From assembly GCF_001238295.1 (NCBI RefSeq), contig NZ_LGXZ01000002.1, positions 124,001 to 188,000 on the forward strand: DNA of 64,000 bases, in the 5' to 3' direction. Within the stretch, counting starts at the first letter, position 1. Each line of letters starts with the position of its first letter. The stretch comes from Ruegeria sp. 6PALISEP08 (GTDB taxonomy: Bacteria; Pseudomonadota; Alphaproteobacteria; Rhodobacterales; Rhodobacteraceae). The notes below the pieces were generated by a model, which did not search any database, was not told the DNA's origin, and saw only the letters and a list, made by a program, of their open reading frames with translations. The translations under genes and the position numbers were made by a program. Below are positions 10,792-19,340 of the stretch, piece by piece.

Positions 10792-12222
10792 TCAGAGCCC
10801 TTTGGCACGATAGCTTTTCGCAACGCGGTCGATGGCCACGATATAGGCCGCCGTCCGCAGATCCTCGACATCATCGCGGCTGTGCCAGACCTCGCGCATC
10901 GACTGGTAAGCAATGCGCATGGTGTCATCCAGACCGGACCGAACCAGCTCCAGCTCATCGGCCCCCTTCAGATATTGCGACTTAAAGTCGGGCGACATGG
11001 TCCAGGCATCACCCAAATAGCGGTCCAGCCTCTCCAGTTCGCTGACGATCAACTCATGCCGGGCTTCTTCCTGACGGCGCTGCATCCGGCCAAAGCGAAT
11101 ATGGCTGAGGTTCTTGACCCATTCGAAGTAAGAAACGGTCACACCGCCCGCGTTGGCATACATGTCCGGTATGATCACCGTGCCTTTCTTACGCAGAATT
11201 TCATCCGCACCCGCCGTAACCGGCCCATTGGCTGCTTCGATGATCAATGGGGCTTTGATCCGTTCGGCATTGGACAGGTTGATCACCCCCTCCAAAGCAG
11301 CCGGGATCAGGATGTCGCATTCCGATTCCAGCACGCTAGCACCTTCGGCCGAATGCGTTGCATCGGGATAATCCTTGACGCCGCCATGTTTGACGATCCA
11401 CTGCCGAACCGCTTCGACGTCGATACCTTCGGGGTTATAAAGCGCGCCGTCCCATTCGATAATACCAACAATGATTGAACCGTCCTGCTCACTTAGGAAC
11501 TTGGCCGCGTGATACCCCACGTTGCCCAATCCCTGCACGACGACGCGTTTGCCGTCCAGTTTGCCCGACAGACCGGCTTTCTGGACATCTTCGGGATGAC
11601 GGAAAAACTCGCGCAGCGCGTATTGAATGCCGCGTCCCGTCGCCTCAACCCGACCGGCAATGCCGCCCGCGTTCAAAGGTTTCCCGGTCACACAGGCGCG
11701 CGCGTTGATATCAGTCGTATTCATCCGTGCGTATTGGTCGGCCATCCACGCCATCTCACGCTCGCCCGTTCCCATATCCGGGGCCGGGACGTTCTGGGAC
11801 GGGTTGATCAGGTCACGCTTGGCCAACTCATAGGCAAAGCGCCGGGTGATCTGCTCCATCTCATATTCTTCGTATTTGCGTGGGTCGATGCACAATCCAC
11901 CTTTCGATCCGCCAAAAGGCGTTTCAACCAGAGCGCATTTATACGTCATCAGAGCGGCCAGCGCCTCAACTTCGTCCTGGTTCACCGCTGTTGCGTAGCG
12001 AATGCCGCCTTTGACAGGCTCCATGTGCTCGGAATGCACGGAACGATACCCCGTGAATGTGTGAATTTCACCGCGTAAGCGTACACCGAACCGAACGGTA
12101 TAGGTCGCGTTGCAAACCCGGATCTTTTGCTCCAATCCCGGCGGCAGGTCCATTAGGGACGCCGCCCTGTTGAACATCAGATCAACGCTTTCACGAAAGC
12201 TGGGTTCTTTGATGCTGGTCAT
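10792..12222 (-). CDS. Glu/Leu/Phe/Val dehydrogenase (glutamate dehydrogenase)
   Basis: This 476-residue protein has the substrate-binding Lys region MEPVKGGIRYA and the catalytic block ALVETPFGGSKGG (about residues 95-110). It also has NVPAPDMGTGEREMAW and the Rossmann motif VVQGLGNVGYHAA (about 230-242). These features fit oxidative or reductive amination between 2-oxoglutarate and glutamate. Nicotinamide preference cannot be read confidently from sequence alone. The start at 12222 is preceded by an AGGATTG-like ribosome-binding site. No partner genes lie beside it. Confidence 0.93.
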   Translation of the reverse strand: MTSIKEPSFRESVDLMFNRAASLMDLPPGLEQKIRVCNATYTVRFGVRLRGEIHTFTGYRSVHSEHMEPVKGGIRYATAVNQDEVEALAALMTYKCALVETPFGGSKGGLCIDPRKYEEYEMEQITRRFAYELAKRDLINPSQNVPAPDMGTGEREMAWMADQYARMNTTDINARACVTGKPLNAGGIAGRVEATGRGIQYALREFFRHPEDVQKAGLSGKLDGKRVVVQGLGNVGYHAAKFLSEQDGSIIVGIIEWDGALYNPEGIDVEAVRQWIVKHGGVKDYPDATHSAEGASVLESECDILIPAALEGVINLSNAERIKAPLIIEAANGPVTAGADEILRKKGTVIIPDMYANAGGVTVSYFEWVKNLSHIRFGRMQRRQEEARHELIVSELERLDRYLGDAWTMSPDFKSQYLKGADELELVRSGLDDTMRIAYQSMREVWHSRDDVEDLRTAAYIVAIDRVAKSYRAKGL

Positions 12223-12554
12223 ACAATCCTCCGATTAGGTATCAGACGCGACGTCATGTCGTTTTGTCGCACCAGTTAGAACATGCTGCAATCAAACAAT
12301 GCACTTTTTTTCATCATTTCCGTCATAAAGCTCTGATCGGTTGAAGATGAGTCGCCCACTCTTTCTCAAACCTTAACGGATTGTTTTCAATTCACTGACA
12401 GATGGCGCATAGCGGCCGTCTTTATAGCTGAAAAGTGCGCAAAAAGGCCAAAACCAAGCCTTTTCTGCCCAATTCGCGCCACGATTGAAGGCTAGTGTTA
12501 ACGCAAAGTTCTTTTCTTGTCCGCATCAATGATGTGCGGCGCGGAGTCATGATA
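12223..12554. other. Divergent intergenic region between gdh and the TadG-like gene
   Basis: These 332 bases hold the promoters of two divergent genes. Two TTAACG elements (near 12374 and 12498) resemble CtrA half-sites but lack a paired TTAA at the right spacing. No RNA gene, repeat or extra coding region is convincing. The possible GTG start of the TadG-like frame at 12495 lies inside, but the ATG at 12555 has the better ribosome-binding site. Confidence 0.4.
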
Positions 12555-14255
12555 ATGAACACATTCTCGCTTTTGAAAAACGGCGCTCAGCCGAAGCGCA
12601 AGCCATCTGAAATTCGCAAGTTTGCCGAAAACGAAGACGGTACTTTTACAATTTTCACGCTGCTTATTCTGATCCTGATGCTGGCCATCACCGGCATGGC
12701 AATGGATTTTATGGCCTATGAACGCGATCGGGCAAGCCTGCAATCCACGCTGGACCGTGCGGTGCTGGCAGCGGCGGACCTTGACCAAAAGCTGCCCCCC
12801 CAGGAAGTGGTCGACTCCTATATGGAGAAGGCGGGGCTGGGCCATCTTGAAAAGACTGTAACCGTCACCGAAGGGTTTGGGTCAAGAAAAGTTGCCGCGA
12901 CAGCAAAGGCTGTTATGCCAACCCGTTACTTGAGGTTCGGTACAGTGACCGAACTGAACATGAATGCGGCAAGCACAGCCATCGAGTCGATCGGTTCAGT
13001 GGAAATTTCGCTGGTACTGGATATGTCCGGCTCCATGACGCGGTCTTCTGCAACCGCCGGAAAATCGAAAATCGAAGTTCTGCGAACGGCAGCGAAAGGG
13101 TTTGTCACCAAAATGCTCGAGGAATCGGGTGAAACGCAGATTTCGATGTCGATTGTACCTTATGCAACCCAAGTGAATGCAGGCGGGGATATTCTGGGCA
13201 AATTCAACAACGTATCCTCAGAGCACAACTATTCTCATTGCGTCAACTTCACGTCAGGACAGTTTAGCTCGGCGACGCTGGACCCAGGTACATCTTACCA
13301 ACGCACCGGCCATTTTGACCCCTGGCGTTACACGAGCGCGACTGTAAACGGCCGAACGACCGATGGTGAACCCCCTGCCTATCTGGTTTGCCCCGTTCGC
13401 GCGGGCAGTGAGATTACACCAGTCACTAACAATGTTCAGTATTTGCATGATCGCATTGATGCCCTGACCGCCAGCGGCAATACATCCATTGATGTAGGCA
13501 TGAAATGGGGTGCCGGTATGCTGGATCCGACATTCAAGCCGGTGGTTAGCAGCCTGGCGAATGAGGGCAAGGTTCCCTCGAAGTTCTCCGATCGCCCTGC
13601 ATCCTATAACTCGGATACACTGAAAGTCGTGATCGTGATGACTGACGGGCAGAACACCACTCAGTATATGTTGGATTCGTCGGTTCGCAGTGGGCAGACT
13701 GAAGTCTGGTTCAATCCTGACTTCGTTCGCTCGGACGGCAGTAAAGGTGAGTATAGCATTCGTTACTATCAAGACCCGAATGGGTTCAACCCGGATCGGT
13801 GGGTGTGGATGCAGCATACCAAGGAAAACAACGGTAACTATGTGACCGCAGAACATCCTTTCGGGAATCCTCCGAACGAAAACCCGTCGAACGAGGAAAT
13901 TGGAACGGCGAACCGCCTGTCGTATCCGGAACTGTTCAATCGGGCTTCGCTTTGGTGGAATGCCAAGAATAATTTCTACTGGCAGGGCAATCATGAAAAT
14001 AACTGGTACTACAACCTCAGAAAGTCAGTGGGATCGTCGACAAAAAACACGCGCACAGCCAATATCTGTGGCGCAGCCAGGAACAAAGGTGTCATCATCT
14101 ATGGCATCGCATTCGAAGCGCCGACCAGTGGCTTGAACACCATCAAGTCCTGCGCAAGCTCGGACAGCCACGTATACAATGTAGACGGATTGGATCTGGA
14201 TGAGGCGTTTGCATCCATTGCGTCGTCCATCCGTAAACTGAGGCTGACCCAATGA
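12555..14255 (+). CDS. TadG-like pilus-assembly protein with von Willebrand A domain
   Basis: The 566-residue protein starts at ATG 12555, eight bases after a GGAG ribosome-binding site; the in-frame ATG at 12549 is too close and the GTG at 12495 has none. Near residues 28-60 is the TadE/TadG-type segment DGTFTIFTLLILILMLAITGMAMDF, an N-in pseudopilin-like helix. A vWA domain follows with the MIDAS motif DMSGSMT (about residue 155). It ends with an aromatic- and Asn-rich insert and a final vWA strand. It is likely exported and membrane-anchored. Its stop overlaps the next gene, and no tad secretion ATPase genes lie in the window. Confidence 0.88.
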   Translation: MNTFSLLKNGAQPKRKPSEIRKFAENEDGTFTIFTLLILILMLAITGMAMDFMAYERDRASLQSTLDRAVLAAADLDQKLPPQEVVDSYMEKAGLGHLEKTVTVTEGFGSRKVAATAKAVMPTRYLRFGTVTELNMNAASTAIESIGSVEISLVLDMSGSMTRSSATAGKSKIEVLRTAAKGFVTKMLEESGETQISMSIVPYATQVNAGGDILGKFNNVSSEHNYSHCVNFTSGQFSSATLDPGTSYQRTGHFDPWRYTSATVNGRTTDGEPPAYLVCPVRAGSEITPVTNNVQYLHDRIDALTASGNTSIDVGMKWGAGMLDPTFKPVVSSLANEGKVPSKFSDRPASYNSDTLKVVIVMTDGQNTTQYMLDSSVRSGQTEVWFNPDFVRSDGSKGEYSIRYYQDPNGFNPDRWVWMQHTKENNGNYVTAEHPFGNPPNENPSNEEIGTANRLSYPELFNRASLWWNAKNNFYWQGNHENNWYYNLRKSVGSSTKNTRTANICGAARNKGVIIYGIAFEAPTSGLNTIKSCASSDSHVYNVDGLDLDEAFASIASSIRKLRLTQ

Positions 14256-14782
14256 TCCGCAAAACTCTGTCAAACCTTCGCAGGTTCAAGCGGTCTGATT
14301 CTGGCAACGCGACAATTGAGTTTGTCATGATCGTTCCGTTTTTCCTGGCCTTTCTTGGCATTGGCGGAGAACTGTCCATGATCACCATGAAACACGCAGC
14401 GCTGGAACGTGGTGTGGATCTGGTCGTACGGGACATTCGTCTTGGTACGGGCACCACCTGGAATCATGATGTAATCAAGGACCGGATTTGTGATGTTTCT
14501 GGGATTCAGGATTGCAATTCCAACTTGCGGCTTCAAATGATCCGCCAGAATGCGTTCAATGGTATCGTGCTTTCGGATGACATCCCCTGCACTGACAGTT
14601 CAGAAGATCCCAAACCGGTTCTGGATTTCAAAAGCGGCGCATCAAATGAACTCATGATCTTGCGCGCCTGCTTGCGTATCGACCCCGTACTGGAAAGTTC
14701 GGTCATCGCAAGTACCGTCGTCGATGAAACCGGCCACTATGCTGTGACCGCTACAACGGCATTCGTACAGGAGCCACAGTAA
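14252..14782 (+). CDS. TadE-like pseudopilin family protein
   Basis: This 176-residue protein has the TadE signature near residues 17-40: DSGNATIEFVMIVPFFLAFL, with the Glu typical of prepilin-like proteins. A soluble exported domain with several Cys follows. It overlaps the vWA gene by four bases (ATGA) and precedes the third gene by four bases, so all three are one operon. The role is inferred from the Tad system, where TadE/F/G-type minor pseudopilins support Flp pilus assembly. Confidence 0.85.
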   Translation: MIRKTLSNLRRFKRSDSGNATIEFVMIVPFFLAFLGIGGELSMITMKHAALERGVDLVVRDIRLGTGTTWNHDVIKDRICDVSGIQDCNSNLRLQMIRQNAFNGIVLSDDIPCTDSSEDPKPVLDFKSGASNELMILRACLRIDPVLESSVIASTVVDETGHYAVTATTAFVQEPQ

Positions 14783-14786
14783 AACG

Positions 14787-15386
14787 ATGACTGTACTCAA
14801 AAAAGTCAAAAGCCGGATCAGTGCATTCAAGCAAGATGAAAGTGGTATCCTGACTGTCGAAGCCCTCATGATCTTTCCGCTGTTGCTGTGGACGATAACG
14901 TTTACCTTTACCGCCTTTGAAGGGTTTCGCCAAAGCGCGTCCAACCTTAAGGCGGCCTATACGGTTAGCGACCTCATCTCGCGTGAATCAACCGCGGTAA
15001 CAGATGTTTATGTCGATTCGCTTCATGACCTGATGGGCGCAATGATCAACAACCGATCAGATGTTTTTGTTCGGATGTCGCTGATCCGCTTCGACGAAAC
15101 AGATGATCGTCACTATGTGGATTGGTCGACTGTACGCGGGTATGACTCGGAATGGAACGATACCAACATTCACGAAATCAAAGACCGCCTTCCCCCGATG
15201 CCGGATCAGGATACGCTCATCTTGGTTGAAACTTCCAATGAGTATATTCCCACGTTTAAACCCGGTTGGGATTTCGCGACGGGTATCACCTTTAGAAACT
15301 TCATTTTCACGCGACCCCGATTTGGCACTAAAGTTGCCTGTGACCTAGTCCGTCCCCCGGTCGTTTGTGTGGACAATCAGCCCTAA
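14787..15386 (+). CDS. TadE-like protein, third gene of the operon
   Basis: The 199-residue protein begins with a basic segment and then ESGILTVEALMIFPLLLWTITFTF, a TadE/TadF-like N-terminal helix with Glu five residues after the Gly. The remainder is an exported soluble domain with two Cys near the C terminus. It follows the TadE-like gene by four bases. Its last 42 bases overlap the end of a gene on the other strand. Confidence 0.8.
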   Translation: MTVLKKVKSRISAFKQDESGILTVEALMIFPLLLWTITFTFTAFEGFRQSASNLKAAYTVSDLISRESTAVTDVYVDSLHDLMGAMINNRSDVFVRMSLIRFDETDDRHYVDWSTVRGYDSEWNDTNIHEIKDRLPPMPDQDTLILVETSNEYIPTFKPGWDFATGITFRNFIFTRPRFGTKVACDLVRPPVVCVDNQP

Positions 15387-15827
15387 GGCTTCTGACATAA
15401 ACTTGGCCTCGGCGGCAGCTGTCATGCCGCCCACGCCAACCCTGCGGCCCACGCGCCACCACAGACCGGGCGCCCAACGGTTCGGCATTTTGTGACGCAT
15501 ACGAACCAGAAAACCATTTGACGGTTTGAATGCGAAGACACCCCGATCCACGGCCTCGATGTTTTCCACTTTTGCAATGACTTCTCCGGACCCCGAACGT
15601 ATCTCGGTCTGAGTCAGCTCTATGCAGTCTTCGGTTGCGCGCCAGACTGAATATGCCAGCCAAAGCGACGCTCCGCCGATTGCAAACAGGAAGATTTGCC
15701 ACACCGGTTCGGGTGGCGATACCACGGCGACGTAAGTCACCAAGACCCCGACCGTCGTCAACATCCCTACCCCGGCCCAACGTCTGGGCGTGGATGCCTG
15801 AATCGTTGCCAGCACTTCGTCCTGCAT
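15345..15827 (-). CDS. Small membrane protein of unknown function
   Basis: The ATG at 15827, preceded by AGGAGG at good spacing, gives 160 residues. Two hydrophobic segments near residues 17-36 (WAGVGMLTTVGVLVTYVAVV) and 42-58 (QIFLFAIGGASLWLAYSV) form a hairpin in the inner membrane. A soluble domain follows with RSGSGEVIAKVENIEAVDRG and a basic RVGRRVGVGG stretch. It is probably a conserved protein of this bacterial family, but no function is known. It is convergent with and overlaps the third Tad-like gene. Confidence 0.75.
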   Translation of the reverse strand: MQDEVLATIQASTPRRWAGVGMLTTVGVLVTYVAVVSPPEPVWQIFLFAIGGASLWLAYSVWRATEDCIELTQTEIRSGSGEVIAKVENIEAVDRGVFAFKPSNGFLVRMRHKMPNRWAPGLWWRVGRRVGVGGMTAAAEAKFMSEALGLIVHTNDRGTD

Positions 15828-15984
15828 GGAAGCCTCCTGTTTCATCCCACTCGACTTAGCTACTTTGAACGAGAAACAACAGAGGTTTGCTTGCGCTGCA
15901 AATTCGCACAGGTTTGGTTTATTTGCGCAAATTGACTGCATGAGCGCAGAACTTAAATGCTGCTCAAACGAACCGGAGGTTACC

Positions 15985-16896
15985 ATGTCTCTCAGACCTA
16001 CATTGGAAACGCGCAAGGCTATTCCCACGATGGAAGGGGCCGGTGTAAAGCTGCATCGTGCATTCGGGTTTCGGGACCCATCGGAACTGGACCCTTTCCT
16101 ACTGTTCGACGATTTTCGAAACGATCGGCCACAGGACTATCAGGCCGGGTTTCCCTGGCATCCGCATCGGGGGATCGAAACGATCACCTATGTTCTGGCT
16201 GGATCGGTCGAGCATTCCGATTCATTGGGCAACACTGGCACCTTAGGTGCTGGCGATGTGCAATGGATGACGGCGGGCTCAGGTATTTTGCATCAGGAAA
16301 TGCCGCACGGAAACGCCTCGGGCCAGATGCACGGATTCCAACTGTGGGGCAACCTGCCTTCAGACCAGAAGATGACCGCCCCTCGGTATCAGGATGTTCA
16401 AAGCAAGGACATTCCCGAAATCACCGATGACGACGGCACGACCGTGCGGGTGATTGTCGGAGAATTCTGGGGCAAAACCGGGCCTGTAGATGGTATCGCG
16501 GCAGACCCGCAATACCTGGACATCTCTGTCCCGGCAGGTGTGAAAAAGACGTTTCGGATCGACACCTATCGCCGGGCTTTCGCCTATGTGTTTCAGGGCC
16601 AGGCCGCCTTTGCCGACGCATCGCAGCCGGCAGGAGTGCTCTTGGAGAAAGAGGTCGCAGGGCAAGAGGTCAACATCCGCGACATGTCCGGCGACAGGAC
16701 CCTTGTTCGTTTTGGCACCGGGGATGAAATCACGGTTCAGGCAGGCCCGGAAGGTGTTCGGTTCCTGTTGATATCTGGCGCTCCAATCGATGAGCCAGTC
16801 GCATGGCATGGTCCCATCGTGATGAACACCCGGACCGAACTGGAACAGGCGTTTCGGGAACTGCGAAACGGGACGTTCATTCGCCCCGCGCACTAG
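15985..16896 (+). CDS. Pirin family protein
   Basis: The 303-residue bicupin has the pirin metal-site motif HPHRGIETITYVLAGSVEHSD (about residues 61-81) and MTAGSGILHQEM (about 99-110). A C-terminal pirin domain holds ISGAPIDEPVAWHGPIVMNT. A GGAGG ribosome-binding site sets the ATG at 15985, although the frame is open upstream. Family members can act as quercetin 2,3-dioxygenases or as redox-sensing regulators; which applies here is unknown. The convergent neighbour is a TetR regulator. Confidence 0.93.
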   Translation: MSLRPTLETRKAIPTMEGAGVKLHRAFGFRDPSELDPFLLFDDFRNDRPQDYQAGFPWHPHRGIETITYVLAGSVEHSDSLGNTGTLGAGDVQWMTAGSGILHQEMPHGNASGQMHGFQLWGNLPSDQKMTAPRYQDVQSKDIPEITDDDGTTVRVIVGEFWGKTGPVDGIAADPQYLDISVPAGVKKTFRIDTYRRAFAYVFQGQAAFADASQPAGVLLEKEVAGQEVNIRDMSGDRTLVRFGTGDEITVQAGPEGVRFLLISGAPIDEPVAWHGPIVMNTRTELEQAFRELRNGTFIRPAH

Positions 16897-16917
16897 CATA
16901 ATGGCGGTCTGACCTTG

Positions 16918-17505
16918 TCAGGCCGTCACCGCTTTGTGCACCATGTTCCAATAGATCTGTTCGACCTCATCCAGCGACAGTCGGCCACCGGATCGGTACC
17001 AGGTCATTACACCGTTCAACATGGCAATCACAGCAAGCGTTGCAATCTTGGTATCCGGTATCGCAAACTGACCGGCCTGTTGTCCGGTGTGAAGGATGTT
17101 TTCCAGTGCGTTTTCGTACTGTCGGCGAAGGTCCTCAATTTCAGCAAAGTTCTCAGGCGTAAGGTTTCGCAACTCCATATACGCGATAAAGACTTCATCG
17201 GGGCGTTGCAGGTGGAACCGGATATGGAACCCCACGAAATGGCGCAGCGCTTCTTGTGCGTCTTGGCCTTGCTGCAAGTCACCAAGTGCCGAAAGCAGCT
17301 CTTGCATATGTTCCCGCATCAACCGGAACAACAAATGTTGCTTGTCAGGTGTGTAGTTGTACAACGCCCCGGCCTGCACGCCGACTTCTTTTGCGATTTG
17401 CCGCATCGAAACGGCCGCATAGCCGTGACGCGCAAACAGGTTCAGTGCGGCCTTGCGAATGCGTGGGCCGGTTATGTCGGAATGAGAGCCTTGAGTTCGT
17501 GCCAT
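16918..17505 (-). CDS. TetR/AcrR family transcriptional regulator
   Basis: This 195-residue protein has an N-terminal TetR helix-turn-helix: IRKAALNLFARHGYAAVSMRQIA followed by GVQAGALYNYTPDKQHLL (residues about 15-60). The C-terminal ligand domain includes EVFIAYMELRNLTPENFAEIEDLR, reminiscent of the KstR2-type acyl-CoA-responsive group. That resemblance is suggestive only. A palindrome just upstream of its start (17517-17536) is a likely auto-operator. The start MARTQG at 17505 was preferred to a longer frame. Confidence 0.88.
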   Translation of the reverse strand: MARTQGSHSDITGPRIRKAALNLFARHGYAAVSMRQIAKEVGVQAGALYNYTPDKQHLLFRLMREHMQELLSALGDLQQGQDAQEALRHFVGFHIRFHLQRPDEVFIAYMELRNLTPENFAEIEDLRRQYENALENILHTGQQAGQFAIPDTKIATLAVIAMLNGVMTWYRSGGRLSLDEVEQIYWNMVHKAVTA

Positions 17506-17516
17506 GCACCCACAAT

Positions 17517-17536
17517 ATATGAACAATCGTTCAGAT
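17517..17536. promoter_or_regulatory. Palindromic operator candidate for the TetR regulator
   Basis: ATATGAAC (17517-17524), a four-base spacer and GTTCAGAT (17529-17536) form an inverted repeat with seven of eight arm positions paired. It lies 12 bases upstream of the TetR start and between it and the divergent lipoprotein gene, so it could control both. Binding is inferred from position and symmetry. Confidence 0.55.
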
Positions 17537-17609
17537 AGAACCCCGCTTGATCGACGGTGCCAAAACGTGCATCACAATGGGGCACGTAACACCAGAAAAA
17601 GCGCACCCA

Positions 17610-17858
17610 ATGAAACTGCTGCCATTACTGCCGTTTGTTCTTCTTTGCGCCGGATGCGCAGATTTCCCCGAGTTGGAAGGCAGCGAAGCGGCCTCGGTCA
17701 AAAAAGCCCCCTACCCGCGCCTTGTTCCATTGCAAGAAACACTAGGGCCTGCCATTGATCCGGTCAGCGAGGCTGCAGCGGTTGAAGACGACCTGACACA
17801 GCGCAGCGAAGCATTGGCGCAAAAGGCAGAAGCGCTGCAAAACGCACCCACCAACTAA
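17610..17858 (+). CDS. Small lipoprotein of unknown function
   Basis: The 82-residue product has a lipoprotein signal, MKLLPLLPFVLLCAGC, with lipobox LCAGC and the acylated Cys near residue 16. The mature part is short, acidic and Ala/Glu-rich, with a Pro-rich stretch and a probable short coiled coil (DDLTQRSEALAQKAEAL). The upstream frame extension was rejected because the signal starts at this ATG. No family is recognised; it stands divergent from the TetR regulator. Confidence 0.7.
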   Translation: MKLLPLLPFVLLCAGCADFPELEGSEAASVKKAPYPRLVPLQETLGPAIDPVSEAAAVEDDLTQRSEALAQKAEALQNAPTN

Positions 17859-17984
17859 AGCGCGGTATTTCACCCCTACAATTGCCCGGTGACGGATTGC
17901 ACCCTTGGTCCGAACCCGATAAGGCAGCGCTGATCGGACAAACGTCCGAATTCAGTTAGATTCCGGCGGAAAGGGACACACGAC

Positions 17985-19271
17985 ATGACACAGGCACTGC
18001 GGCTGGGAATTGCGGGCTTGGGAACAGTCGGCGTCGGTGTCGTCAAGATTGTCCGCCGCCATGCCGACTTGCTGAAAGCGCGCACAGGCCGTTCGATTGA
18101 GATCGCGGCTGTGTCTGCACGAGATCCCAACAAAGATCGCGGTGTAAACCTGTCGGGTTATGCCTGGGAAACCGATCCAGTCGCGTTGGCGAAACGCGAC
18201 GATATCGATGTTTATGTCGAGTTGATGGGTGGCGAAAACGGCCCCGCCAAAGCTTCGGTCGAGGCGGCCTTGGCCGCGGGCAAAGATGTTGTCACTGCCA
18301 ACAAGGCATTGTTGGCCATCCACGGTCAGGAGTTGGCAGAACAGGCCGAGGCCGCGGGTCGTGTCATCCGCTTTGAGGCTGCAGTTGCTGGCGGCATCCC
18401 GGTGATCAAAACCCTCACCGAAGGTCTGGCCGGAAACGAGATCACCCGCGTCATGGGCGTGATGAACGGCACCTGCAACTACATCCTGACACGGATGCAA
18501 TCGCAGCGTCAGGGATATAATGCCCTGTTCGATGAGTGCGCCGAACTTGGGTACCTGGAAGCCGACCCCAATCTGGACGTGGGCGGTATCGACGCGGCGC
18601 ATAAACTGGCATTGCTTGCCTCAATCGCCTTTGGCACCAAACCAAATTTTAACGGCATCGAGATTGAAGGTATTCAGCAAATCAGCCTCGACGATATCGA
18701 TCAGGCCGAAGACATGGGCTTTCGCATCAAGCTGCTGGGTGTCGCGCAGCGCACCGCGCGCGGACTTGAGCAACGTATGCAACCTTGCCTCGTTCCTAGC
18801 GACTCACCTCTGGGTCAGTTGGAGGGTGGCACCAATATGGTGGTGATCGAAGGCGACTCGGTCGAACAGGTCGTGTTGCGTGGTCCCGGAGCAGGCGAAG
18901 GTCCAACAGCCAGCGCCGTGATGGGCGATGTTTGCGATCTGGCGCGTGGACTGCAAATCCCGACCTTTGGCCGGCCTGCCACCTCGCTCGAGGCCGCCAA
19001 ACCGGCCGTCACCGGACTGCCTGCGCCCTATTATTTGCGGCTGGGCCTGTTGGACAAACCGGGTGCACTGGCCAAGGTGGCTGCCATTTTGGGCGATGCC
19101 GGTGTTTCGATCGACAGGATGCGCCAGTATGCCCATGCTGAAAGCACAGCGCCTGTACTGATCGTCACTCACAAAACCACCCGCGCCGCACTGGACGTTG
19201 CGCTGGACGGGTGCCGAAACACGGATGTGGTGGCAGGTGAGCCTGTTGCTTTGCGGATTGAAGAGGTTTGA
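17985..19271 (+). CDS. hom: Homoserine dehydrogenase
   Basis: This 428-residue enzyme has an N-terminal NAD(P)-binding motif GIAGLGTVGVGVV (residues about 8-20) and the catalytic region VMNGTCNYILTRM near 160 with GGIDAAHKLALLA near 200. A C-terminal ACT domain starts near LRLGLLDKPGALAKVAAIL (about 350). It reduces aspartate semialdehyde to homoserine on the way to threonine and methionine. The ACT domain suggests allosteric feedback, usually by threonine. It precedes glpX by about 70 bases on the same strand. Confidence 0.97.
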   Translation: MTQALRLGIAGLGTVGVGVVKIVRRHADLLKARTGRSIEIAAVSARDPNKDRGVNLSGYAWETDPVALAKRDDIDVYVELMGGENGPAKASVEAALAAGKDVVTANKALLAIHGQELAEQAEAAGRVIRFEAAVAGGIPVIKTLTEGLAGNEITRVMGVMNGTCNYILTRMQSQRQGYNALFDECAELGYLEADPNLDVGGIDAAHKLALLASIAFGTKPNFNGIEIEGIQQISLDDIDQAEDMGFRIKLLGVAQRTARGLEQRMQPCLVPSDSPLGQLEGGTNMVVIEGDSVEQVVLRGPGAGEGPTASAVMGDVCDLARGLQIPTFGRPATSLEAAKPAVTGLPAPYYLRLGLLDKPGALAKVAAILGDAGVSIDRMRQYAHAESTAPVLIVTHKTTRAALDVALDGCRNTDVVAGEPVALRIEEV

Positions 19272-19340
19272 TCTTGCGGCCTGCATGAAACGCAAGCTAT
19301 GCCGGTAGAAACGGCTTTACTGATCAAGGGATACTGAACA

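Noticed and set aside
12370..12500. CtrA-like TTAACG elements before the TadG-like gene
   Set aside because: They are half-sites without the paired TTAA at seven-base spacing.
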